Origin: Laceyella sediminis
Lineage (GTDB): Bacteria > Bacillota > Bacilli > Thermoactinomycetales > Thermoactinomycetaceae
Assembly (NCBI RefSeq): GCF_003003125.1
Contig: NZ_PVTZ01000007.1
Location: forward strand, 62,001-126,000
DNA: 64,000 bases
Direction of reading: 5' to 3'
Positions within the stretch are counted from its first letter, which is position 1. Each line of letters opens with the position of its first letter. The position numbers and the translations under genes were made by a program. The notes under the pieces are model-generated. The model saw nothing but the letters and a program-made list of their open reading frames with translations, had not been told where the DNA came from and ran no database searches. Below, piece after piece: positions 1 through 7,745 of this stretch.

Positions 1-3000
1 CAAACTGTGATATCCGGTGAAAAAGAAGCTGTCGCCGAAGTGGTGGCTCGGGCGCAAGCACGCCAGATTCAAGCGATCCCACTGTCCGTGTCCAATGCTT
101 TCCATTCCAAATTGGTCGGACAAGCGTCTCTCTCGTTGCGTAAACAAGCTCCGTTGCCTGCGGATCCGGTGGCGTTGTCTGTTCCATTCATTTCTGGCAT
201 TGACGGCGAGCGGATGGACACGCTTGCAGACGGAAACGATTATTTCGCCAAGCAGATCGTGGAAAAAGTGAATTTTGTCTCCCTGCTTTCCGCAGTAAAA
301 AACCAATGCGATTTGTTGGTGGAAGTGGGTCCTGGACGGGTGCTGACGGGATTGGTGGCTGAGAGTTCCATCAACCTGCCCTGCTTCCCTGTCGAATCAG
401 CGCCGGGCAAACTGCAAGATCTGCATCGCTTTTTGGCGGCGTATTTTACACACGGCGGAGACGTGCAATGGGCATGGTTGTATGCCAATCGCCTGATCCG
501 TCCGTTTGTACCAGTTGCTGAGAAAGCATTTATTGTGAATCCTTGTGAAAATCCATTAACCATTCCCGAGTCCCCATTCAGCGGAACGGCTAACGTATCT
601 CTGCCGGAGCCATCCGACCTGCCTCCAGGGGTGTGGGAAAGATATCTGGAAGAACGAGGGGCCTTTTTGTACGATGTGATTCAAGCTGATCTCAAACATA
701 TGCGCCTGACGCCCTCTTCTGGGCAACAAACCGGGCATGCGCCGACGCCGTCCATCGTTCGGCCGACGCCATCATCCGCACAGCCCGCGGCACCATCGAC
801 AAACGCCCCATCTGTCACTCAAGCGGCAATCCAATTGGCCGCAAAACAAACGGGGTATCCGTCCGCATCGATCACTCTCAATCATCGGCTGTTGGATGAT
901 TTGAACCTAGATTCAATCAAATCAGCGGAATTCGTCTCTTCCCTGGCGCAACAGTTTGCGGTCGCTGACAAAATCGATCCCGGCGATTTCGCCAATGCCA
1001 CCTTGGCGGAAGTGTGCCAAGCGCTGGAAACGCACATCGCTCCAGCCGCGAACCGAAACGGGCTACCGGACGTATCCCAAACTTTGTTGCAGTTGGCCGC
1101 CCAACTGACCGGTTATCCGGCTGATTCGATTCGCATGGACATGCGTTTGTTGGATGATTTGAACCTGGATTCGATCAAATCGGCGGAGCTCGTCTCTTCC
1201 CTAGCACAACAATTTGCGGTCGCTGATAAAATCGATCCTAGCGATTTCGCCAATGCCACGTTAGCGGAAGTGTGCCAAGCGCTGGAGACGCACATCGCCC
1301 CAGCCGCAAACCGAAACGGGCTACCGGACGTCTCGCAAACCGTGTTGCAAATGGCCGCCCAACTGACTGGATATCCGGCTGATTCCATTCACATGGACAT
1401 GCGCTTGTTGGATGATTTGAACTTGGATTCGATCAAGTCGGCGGAGCTCGTCTCCTCCCTAGCACAACAATTTGCGGTCGCCGACAAAGTGGATCCCAGC
1501 GATTTTGCCAATGCCACTTTGGCAGAAGTGTGCCAAGCACTGGAACCACATGTCGCGCCGAGTGGCCAAGAAACCGGGAAGCTTGACGCCGCCCATTCTT
1601 TGTTGCACTGGGCTGCCCAACTGACCGGATATCCGGCTGATTCCATTCACATGGATATGCGCTTGTTGGATGATTTGAATTTAGACTCCATCAAATCGGC
1701 CGAATTAGTGAGCCATGTGGCTAAAGAAATGGGCGTAGAGGAAAAAGTGGACCCGAGCGATTTCGCTAACGCTACCTTGAGAGAGATCGAACAAGCTCTC
1801 ACTCCGGCGCCAGTTCAGCAACCTGTTGCTTCCCCTGTTCCGGCACCGGTTCAATCAGAGCATGGGGAGCGCGCTTGGGTGCGCAACTTTGTTATCAATT
1901 ATGTCGAAGCACCGCGCCACAATTCAGCTCCTCTCTCCTTCTCGGAGACGACACGCTTCTTGATTGTCGCAGAACCATCGGAGCAAGCTTGGGCGCAAGC
2001 ACTGGCCGCGGAATTGTCCAGCCACCAGGTGCCAGTAGAGCTGTCCACCTTGGCAGAATTGTCCGCGCAAAAGCAAGCGCGGCAGGAAGAAATCAGCCAT
2101 GCCGTGGTCATTTTGCCGCAAGCGGATGGCAAAGAAGAATTGACGGAGATGGTCAAACGGTTGCAATGCGTGATCACCCCCGGCAACGGACTAAGCTACC
2201 GGACATCGATCAGCTATATCCAATACGGCGGTGGCCTGTTTGGAAGCGGCACGGAACCGATTCAGTTGGCTACCTGCACCGCTAACTCTTTTGCCGCCAG
2301 CCTTCACATGGAACGCCCACACGCCGCCATTCGAGTGATTGACTTGAGCCCGGCGTTATCTCCTGTGACCATGGCGAAACCGATTTTGGAAGAAATCATG
2401 GCAGCTGAAACGTTTGTTTCCGTCGGTTATGATCAAAACGGAATCAGACGCGTTCCGCAATCTGTCGTTCAACAGCCTCATACCTACCCTGCCCGCGCTA
2501 TCACCTGGACTGGTGAGGATGTGGTGCTGGTAACCGGTGGGGCCAAAGGAATTACGGCGGAGTGTGCATTGGCGGTAGCCCGGGCAACCGGCGTGAAGAT
2601 GGCATTGGTGGGCCGTTCGGGCGCAGACCATCCGGATGTGCGGCGAACCCTGGCGCGATTCCAGCAATCAGGGTTGATTTGCCGGTATTATGCGTGCGAC
2701 ATGGCCGATCAAGCCGCAGTCGAGCTACTGATCAACCGCGTGCGCGAAGAGCTGGGGCAAGTGACGGGCGTCATCCATGGGGCTGCCTTAATGAAACCGC
2801 GACGGGCTGAACAAATCACTCTGGCTGGATTCATGGAAGAGATCGGCCCCAAAGTGTTGGGCGCGTTGCACCTGGTGAAAGCACTCCAATATCAACCGCC
2901 CAAGCTATTTGTAGGCATCTCCTCCTTAGCGGGTGTCACCGGTATGGCCGGAAACACTTCCTATGGATTCTCCAACGAAGCGTTGCAATTGATCTTGCGC

Positions 3001-5784
3001 AGATTTGGCATGGAGCATCCAGAAACCGAAGTGTTATCCGTGGCTTTCAGCGTGTGGGATGAAGTCGGTATGGGTGTGCGGGCCGGTAGCATCGACTTCT
3101 TGGAGAAGAAGGGAACCTACGCCATTCCTGTCGCGGAAGGGGTGGGTCGGTTTGTCCATTTGTTCTTGCACGATCCATCCGCCAAACAAGTGATCATCAC
3201 AGCCAAGCTGGGCGGGTTGGACACTTGGCATCCTCGTCCCGTGCCAAGAGAGCGCTCCTACCGATACATCGGGGACATTCTTTACGATCATCCCGAAGTG
3301 GAGCTCATCACCCGGGTTCGCTTAACGTTGGAGCAAGACCCGTATGTGAAAGATCACGTGTACAACGGCACCTATCTGTTCCCTGCCGTATTCGGCCTGG
3401 AAGCGATGGCTCAAGCCGTCTCTTATGTCACTGGCATCGTTGATTTCAGCCATGCCCAAATTGAGGACATTCGCTTCTCCTTGCCGATCACGCTCGATCC
3501 GCGCACCGGGGCGCTGATAGAAATCCGCGCGGAAGTATTGGAAGACGGGCGGGTTAAAACGGAAATTCGTACGGAAAAGAATGGGTTTGCTAAACCTTAC
3601 TTCACGGCGACATTTGCGTTCCCTGCTGAGCGCGAGGCGATCATGGAACCCATCACCTTCCCAGCGCAGGCATTGCCCATCGATCCAAAAACCGATCTAT
3701 ACGGGCCGCTCCTGTTCCAAGGTCCCTCCTTCCATCGGTTGGCGGATGTATACGAAGCGGCGCACGATCCGGAGCAAAAAACCGGTCATTGCTTGTTCAC
3801 CGCTCAAACTAGCGACGGGGAATATGTGCTCGGTGATCCTTACTTCCACGATGCCTTGTTGCAATCTGCGCGAATCATCACGCCGCAAGACTTGTGCTTG
3901 CCTGTGAAAATCGATTCCTTCCAACACCTGGGACAGAGTCTGGCCGGGTCAGGAATACGACGCGCGGTAACAAAGCTACAACAGCAAACAGACACTTCCT
4001 ACACCTACATGGTAGATGTATTGGATGAACACAACCGAGTCATCCAGCGCCTGAACGGCTACCAAGTGCACTTGATGGAGCGCTTCCCAGAACTGCCGAC
4101 GGCAAATGAGCTTTGCTCACCGGCTTACATCGATGAACAGCGGTTAGCGAAGGCGATTCAGTCTCATGCGGACACGCTGGAGGTGGATGTTCCGGTCATC
4201 ACGCTCACCCATTGTCCCGGCATTCATCAACAACCGCGCGAAATGCGCCATGAGAAGCTCCTGCCGTTGTATAAACGAGCAATCGCCTTGGCCGGTGGAG
4301 ACGAAGCATATCCGCTTACTTGGGATGAAAACGGCAAACCTCATGTGACAGGGCAAAACGGGTCAGCTGTCCGTTTCCATGTTTCGTTCTCCCATGACGA
4401 CGAAATCTCCATCTGCACCGTCGGTCAAGGGGAGCAAGGTTGTGACATTCTGCCGATCGACGACAAACGGGGCGAAGAAGAATGGCACCGCCTGCTGACA
4501 AGCAATCACCATCCGCTATTACAAGCGCTGATAGCGCACGGTGATTCAGTCTCACTGGCTGGCAGCCGCATCTGGAGCGCCCGAGAGGCAGCCGAAAAGG
4601 CCAGCGGGGAAAAAGTGCGACATGTTGAAATCGGACAGCGAGCCGACGAAGCGGTATTGTTGCGCGCGATCACAGACACCGCCGAGCTGACTGTCCTCAC
4701 TTTGCCGGTCCAATTGTCACTACCGGCGAAGCGAATGGTGGCCGTCGTCATCGTCTGTCAGCGGGAGGAAAAAGACACCGCACCATCCTTCGGTGAGTTT
4801 CATCCCGAACATGGCTTTGTCTATCGCTTCCCGCTCACATTCAAAGATGCGGCCACGTTGAGCCGGAAAGTGAGCCTCACCCGCTTCGCCGAATGGATGG
4901 GCAAAGTCAGGGAGTTATCCCTCTCTACTGTCCAGAGTCGGATCACGGAGCAGTTTGCCTCCGGTAAATGGGGCATGGTGACCAATTTCGCCCAAACAGA
5001 AATTGTGGGCGAGGCCTCATCCGATGATGTGATTGAAGTTCACTTGCAAATCGATCATATCCAGGACAACCAATACATGGAGTTGGTGTACTACTGGTAC
5101 AAAGTGTCTCCGAATGGAGCATTAGAACTGATCGCGACCAGCCGACAAGGGTTGACGTGGGTGGAAATCATCGGCCACGGCGTGGTTCGCCCCGCTCCGT
5201 TCCCTGACTACTACGCGCAATTCTTGCGGGAGAAATTGACGGTCATGGGGCATAACGGCCCAGCCACCCGCACAGAAACGCTTTTGTCCAAGGAATTGTT
5301 GGGACCAGTGGTGTTCACCGCTCAGTCAGGGCCGGCTAATCGCTGGGTGTTGCAAACGGGCACCTTTGAAACTTGCTTAGAAGAGTCCAATCTTGTCGGC
5401 AATGTGTACTTCTCTAACTATACCGTGTGGCAAAACCGGGTGCGCGACCGCTTCTTCCACTCCCTAGCACCGGAATTATTCCAAGGGACGGGAGAACATG
5501 GAGAGTGGGTGCCGCTGAACAACAAAGTGCACCACTTGCGGGAAGCGATGCCGTTTGACACGATTGAAGTGCACATGTCCTTGGTCAAACGATATCAATC
5601 CGGATTGAGCCTGTTTTTTGAATACTACAGGCTAGACGAAAACGGCCAAAGACATAAGCTGGCATACGGAGAGCAAGAAATTGCTTGGATGACGCGGGAT
5701 GAACAGGGCAAACCGCAACCGGCCCCCATTCCCGAAGCATTTGATAAAGCCCTGTCGCAAAAACCTGTAGGGATCCTGTCCTAA
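1..5784 (+). CDS. Iterative type I polyketide/PUFA-type synthase, C-terminal 1927 residues (5' partial)
   Basis: The frame is open at base 1, so the start and any ketosynthase lie upstream. Residues are numbered from base 1. Visible order: end of an acyltransferase (AFHS catalytic His about 35; EVGPGRVL near 108-115); a Pro/Ser/Ala linker; four acyl carrier proteins with the phosphopantetheine motif LNLDSIKSAE (Ser 305, 391, 477, 563, exactly 86 apart); a ketoreductase (TGGAKGI about 845-851, Ser 974/975, Tyr 988, Asn 992); a hot-dog dehydratase (DHVYNG His 1119; Asp 1284 in FHDALLQ); a 4'-phosphopantetheinyl-transferase-like domain (VSFSHD about 1461-1466, GCDI Asp 1482, WSAREAAEK 1525-1533); then two hot-dog thioesterase-like segments (about 1600-1750 and 1780-1920), the second with GNVYFSNYTVWQ as in enediyne thioesterases (DynE7/CalE7). 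The order after AT resembles enediyne PKSE and PfaA-type synthases. The product is probably a polyene or polyunsaturated acyl chain, but this is inference. A terminator follows directly. Confidence 0.9.
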   Translation, partial: QTVISGEKEAVAEVVARAQARQIQAIPLSVSNAFHSKLVGQASLSLRKQAPLPADPVALSVPFISGIDGERMDTLADGNDYFAKQIVEKVNFVSLLSAVKNQCDLLVEVGPGRVLTGLVAESSINLPCFPVESAPGKLQDLHRFLAAYFTHGGDVQWAWLYANRLIRPFVPVAEKAFIVNPCENPLTIPESPFSGTANVSLPEPSDLPPGVWERYLEERGAFLYDVIQADLKHMRLTPSSGQQTGHAPTPSIVRPTPSSAQPAAPSTNAPSVTQAAIQLAAKQTGYPSASITLNHRLLDDLNLDSIKSAEFVSSLAQQFAVADKIDPGDFANATLAEVCQALETHIAPAANRNGLPDVSQTLLQLAAQLTGYPADSIRMDMRLLDDLNLDSIKSAELVSSLAQQFAVADKIDPSDFANATLAEVCQALETHIAPAANRNGLPDVSQTVLQMAAQLTGYPADSIHMDMRLLDDLNLDSIKSAELVSSLAQQFAVADKVDPSDFANATLAEVCQALEPHVAPSGQETGKLDAAHSLLHWAAQLTGYPADSIHMDMRLLDDLNLDSIKSAELVSHVAKEMGVEEKVDPSDFANATLREIEQALTPAPVQQPVASPVPAPVQSEHGERAWVRNFVINYVEAPRHNSAPLSFSETTRFLIVAEPSEQAWAQALAAELSSHQVPVELSTLAELSAQKQARQEEISHAVVILPQADGKEELTEMVKRLQCVITPGNGLSYRTSISYIQYGGGLFGSGTEPIQLATCTANSFAASLHMERPHAAIRVIDLSPALSPVTMAKPILEEIMAAETFVSVGYDQNGIRRVPQSVVQQPHTYPARAITWTGEDVVLVTGGAKGITAECALAVARATGVKMALVGRSGADHPDVRRTLARFQQSGLICRYYACDMADQAAVELLINRVREELGQVTGVIHGAALMKPRRAEQITLAGFMEEIGPKVLGALHLVKALQYQPPKLFVGISSLAGVTGMAGNTSYGFSNEALQLILRRFGMEHPETEVLSVAFSVWDEVGMGVRAGSIDFLEKKGTYAIPVAEGVGRFVHLFLHDPSAKQVIITAKLGGLDTWHPRPVPRERSYRYIGDILYDHPEVELITRVRLTLEQDPYVKDHVYNGTYLFPAVFGLEAMAQAVSYVTGIVDFSHAQIEDIRFSLPITLDPRTGALIEIRAEVLEDGRVKTEIRTEKNGFAKPYFTATFAFPAEREAIMEPITFPAQALPIDPKTDLYGPLLFQGPSFHRLADVYEAAHDPEQKTGHCLFTAQTSDGEYVLGDPYFHDALLQSARIITPQDLCLPVKIDSFQHLGQSLAGSGIRRAVTKLQQQTDTSYTYMVDVLDEHNRVIQRLNGYQVHLMERFPELPTANELCSPAYIDEQRLAKAIQSHADTLEVDVPVITLTHCPGIHQQPREMRHEKLLPLYKRAIALAGGDEAYPLTWDENGKPHVTGQNGSAVRFHVSFSHDDEISICTVGQGEQGCDILPIDDKRGEEEWHRLLTSNHHPLLQALIAHGDSVSLAGSRIWSAREAAEKASGEKVRHVEIGQRADEAVLLRAITDTAELTVLTLPVQLSLPAKRMVAVVIVCQREEKDTAPSFGEFHPEHGFVYRFPLTFKDAATLSRKVSLTRFAEWMGKVRELSLSTVQSRITEQFASGKWGMVTNFAQTEIVGEASSDDVIEVHLQIDHIQDNQYMELVYYWYKVSPNGALELIATSRQGLTWVEIIGHGVVRPAPFPDYYAQFLREKLTVMGHNGPATRTETLLSKELLGPVVFTAQSGPANRWVLQTGTFETCLEESNLVGNVYFSNYTVWQNRVRDRFFHSLAPELFQGTGEHGEWVPLNNKVHHLREAMPFDTIEVHMSLVKRYQSGLSLFFEYYRLDENGQRHKLAYGEQEIAWMTRDEQGKPQPAPIPEAFDKALSQKPVGILS
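823..1854 (+). repeat. Four tandem 258-bp repeats encoding ACP domains
   Basis: Four consecutive units of 258 bp (86 codons) each encode one acyl carrier protein. Units 2 and 3 are almost identical at DNA level, including the linker reading GLPDVSQT. Unit 1 differs at its 5' side and unit 4 at its 3' side, the pattern expected when inner copies are homogenised by recombination. The repeat also produces mirror-image antisense open frames that are not genes. Unit boundaries are approximate. Confidence 0.9.
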
Positions 5785-5802
5785 CGGGCATCCATCCTAA
5801 AC

Positions 5803-5832
5803 AAGGGGTTGGCATCTGGCCAACCCCTTTTG
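5803..5832 (+). terminator. Rho-independent terminator of the synthase gene
   Basis: A 10-bp stem AAGGGGTTGG/CCAACCCCTT with a short loop is followed by TTTGTTGTT, 19 bases after the stop codon. Confidence 0.85.
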
Positions 5833-5876
5833 TTGTTGCCCCTAGCAAGCTCGGCAGTTATGATGCATCTATTCTT

Positions 5877-5905
5877 TTGACATCCGCCGAACGATGCTAG
5901 ATAAT
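5877..5905 (+). promoter_or_regulatory. Sigma-A-type promoter
   Basis: TTGACA (5877-5882), a 17-bp spacer and GATAAT (5900-5905) precede the small membrane-protein frame and yidC. The match is close to consensus. Confidence 0.65.
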
Positions 5906-5943
5906 TAGAAGAAACATAAAAGCCGATGAGGAGGTGAATGCGG

Positions 5944-6315
5944 ATGTGGTTTGAGTTCCACGAGATGATCCCGATGCTGGTATCCATCAGCATCATCTTG
6001 ACCCTTTTATGCGCATTCAAACTGATCCGGGCTGGCCGGGACCAAATGGTGAAGCGAATCCTCTTCACCGCGCCGACGCCCCCACGCGAAACAAAGCGCA
6101 AACGGCAATGGCTGACGCGTAGCATAAAAAGGCGAGAAGGGCCTGAAGATGATGAGGATCATGTTCCCCCCGTTTTCAGCATGACCATGCTATATGAAAA
6201 CCGAGGGGGAACACCTTATGAAAAAATCATCTGCATTCACGTTCATCAGGCGCTTTGGCGCCATGCTACTCCTAGCCGCGGCGCTGCTGTTGTTGGGCGG
6301 ATGCCAAGCGCCTGA
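5944..6315 (+). CDS. Small hypothetical single-pass membrane protein
   Basis: The frame encodes about 123 residues. The start at 5944 is preferred because GAGGAGG lies about 9 bases upstream; the ATG at 5938 is too close to it. Residues 8-28 are a hydrophobic segment, followed by a basic stretch (RETKRKRQ, KRR) and an acidic patch (EDDED), so a membrane anchor with a short cytoplasmic tail is likely. The last third overlaps the start of yidC by about 98 bases and has the composition of an out-of-frame shadow, so the natural protein may be shorter or frameshifted. Not recognised as any family. It sits behind a good promoter and is probably co-transcribed with yidC. Confidence 0.45.
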   Translation: MWFEFHEMIPMLVSISIILTLLCAFKLIRAGRDQMVKRILFTAPTPPRETKRKRQWLTRSIKRREGPEDDEDHVPPVFSMTMLYENRGGTPYEKIICIHVHQALWRHATPSRGAAVVGRMPSA

Positions 6316-7018
6316 CGCCCACGAGCCGGGTTGGTTCGCGGGCCTCTTGGCCGGGCCTTTTTCCGACTTGATCAAGATGGTTGCCGGGTTGTTTGGTGAC
6401 AATTACGACTTGTCCATCATCGTGATCACTCTCTTGATCAGACTGGCGCTATTGCCAATCATGCTGAAACAGCGCCGCGACCAGCTAGCGATGAACGAAA
6501 AGATGCGTCTCATACAACCTGAACTGCAAAAACTTCAGGAAAAGTACGGTGACAAGCCACACGATGCCAAAGCGCAACAACAGATGCAACAGGAAATGAT
6601 GCAACTGTACAAAAAGCACGATTTCAATCCCGTGGCGGCGTTTGGCTGTTTGCCCATCCTTGTCCAATTGCCTATTCTGATGGGTTTTTACTATGCGATC
6701 ATCGGCTCACCTGACATCGCTACACATTCCTTTCTTTGGTTCAACTTGGGACAAAGCGATACCGTCATGCCGATCATTGCCATACTGGTCTCCTTATTGA
6801 ACGTCAAGGTATCTGAGATCGGCTCATTGCCTCGTCAGCAAAAGACGTTGACCATGCTGAGTTATCTCTCTCCTGTATTCATCGGGCTAATCTCCTTTAA
6901 CGCCCCGGCGGTATTGCCTTTGTACTGGTCCGTGAGCGGGTTGTTTCTGATCTTTCAACACCTTCTTGCGCAGCGAATGTACAAAGCAAACAGCGCTACG
7001 ACGGTCGTAAGCGAATGA
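6218..7018 (+). CDS. yidC: Membrane protein insertase YidC/Oxa1, lipoprotein form
   Basis: A 266-residue YidC/Oxa1/SpoIIIJ-type insertase that helps proteins enter the cytoplasmic membrane. The start at 6218 is chosen for its GAGGGGG ribosome site; an upstream in-frame ATG at 6194 lacks one. The N-terminus is a lipoprotein signal with lipobox LLGGC (Cys 29). Next come the first transmembrane helix with positive residues (RLALLPIMLKQRRDQ), a Gln-rich cytoplasmic coiled coil (about 100-135), and four further helices including NPVAAFGCLPILVQLPILMGFYYAI. The length fits Gram-positive YidC1/YidC2. Here it is not next to rnpA/jag, so it is probably the second paralogue (YqjG-like), which is inference. 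Confidence 0.92.
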   Translation: MKKSSAFTFIRRFGAMLLLAAALLLLGGCQAPDAHEPGWFAGLLAGPFSDLIKMVAGLFGDNYDLSIIVITLLIRLALLPIMLKQRRDQLAMNEKMRLIQPELQKLQEKYGDKPHDAKAQQQMQQEMMQLYKKHDFNPVAAFGCLPILVQLPILMGFYYAIIGSPDIATHSFLWFNLGQSDTVMPIIAILVSLLNVKVSEIGSLPRQQKTLTMLSYLSPVFIGLISFNAPAVLPLYWSVSGLFLIFQHLLAQRMYKANSATTVVSE

Positions 7019-7031
7019 TCATATCTAGCAC

Positions 7032-7059
7032 GCCCCCTCAATGTAGGGGGCTTCTTTGT
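7032..7059 (+). terminator. Terminator after yidC
   Basis: GCCCCCT/AGGGGGC stem with a 6-base loop followed by a T-rich run, just after the yidC stop. Confidence 0.75.
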
Positions 7060-7099
7060 TGCCCTCCTTTCATCCACATCAGCTAAACACAAATAACAT

Positions 7100-7128
7100 T
7101 TGACAGAATGTAGAATGATTTATATAAA
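7100..7128 (+). promoter_or_regulatory. Sigma-A promoter of the OhrR-like gene
   Basis: TTGACA (7100-7105), exactly 17 bp, TATAAA (7123-7128). The surrounding DNA is AT-rich, as expected for an autoregulated OhrR promoter, but no clear OhrR operator palindrome was recognised. Confidence 0.8.
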
Positions 7129-7173
7129 CGAAATAGCTATCCTATCATCGACCATGACGAGGTGGAAAGGGTA

Positions 7174-7617
7174 TTGAATTTGGATAATCATCTGTGTTTC
7201 ACCATTTATGCCTGTTTTCGCGAGATCAGCCGATTGTACCGCCACATTCTCGATCCCTTGGGCATCACATACACTCAGTATTTGGCGTTGCTGGTTTTAT
7301 GGGAACAAGACGGATTAACGCTGAAAGAGCTGGGGCAGCGGTTGTACCTCGATTCCGGCACCTTAACCCCGCTCATGAAAAAGTTGGAGACCATGGGATT
7401 GGTCACACGAAAACGTTCAACTGAAGATGAGCGGAAAGTATTGATCCACCTGACCGATGCGGGGAGGAAACTCAAAGAAGACGCCTGCCGGATTCCAGAA
7501 CAGCTTGTCCAACAAAACGAAATCTCTCCTGAAGAACTGTCCCAATTGATGCAGGAAGCACGACATTTATTCGACCGCTTGCAGAAAGTCACCCGGGGGT
7601 TACATCACGACTCCTGA
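7174..7617 (+). CDS. ohrR: MarR/OhrR-family organic-peroxide-sensing repressor
   Basis: A 147-residue winged-helix MarR protein. The TTG at 7174 is preferred because GAGGTGG lies 8 bases upstream; the GTG at 7162 overlaps that site. The N-terminal NHLCFTIYACFRE carries the OhrR peroxidatic Cys (LCF, residue 8). YLDSGTLTPLMKKLE is the recognition helix and TRKRSTEDERKVLI the wing, both close to B. subtilis OhrR from memory. Oxidation of this Cys normally releases repression of the thiol peroxidase gene ohr. No ohr gene is adjacent in this window, so its targets lie elsewhere. A perfect 17-bp stem terminator follows. Confidence 0.88.
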   Translation: MNLDNHLCFTIYACFREISRLYRHILDPLGITYTQYLALLVLWEQDGLTLKELGQRLYLDSGTLTPLMKKLETMGLVTRKRSTEDERKVLIHLTDAGRKLKEDACRIPEQLVQQNEISPEELSQLMQEARHLFDRLQKVTRGLHHDS

Positions 7618-7690
7618 GGCAGGTTCATTCGTATACCTTGGCGCACGATAGCATAAAGCTCCCGACCGCAACCCGATTTCCCCTCAACAT

Positions 7691-7735
7691 ACACAAGCGC
7701 GTCCCAGCATGCATCTGGGACGCGCTTGTGTGTTC
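7691..7735. terminator. Bidirectional terminator with 17-bp perfect stem
   Basis: The arms 7691-7707 and 7715-7731 are perfectly complementary around the 7-base loop CATGCAT. They lie between the converging ohrR and nuclease genes. Confidence 0.85.
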
Positions 7736-7745
7736 ATTTATTCAC

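Noticed and set aside
1113-1650. Pair of similar minus-strand frames in the ACP region
   Set aside because: They are copies of each other because the DNA underneath is a tandem repeat; the sense-strand ACPs explain them.
823-1854. Regular repeats considered as a CRISPR array
   Set aside because: Unit length is 258 bp, repeats are contiguous without spacers and are coding.
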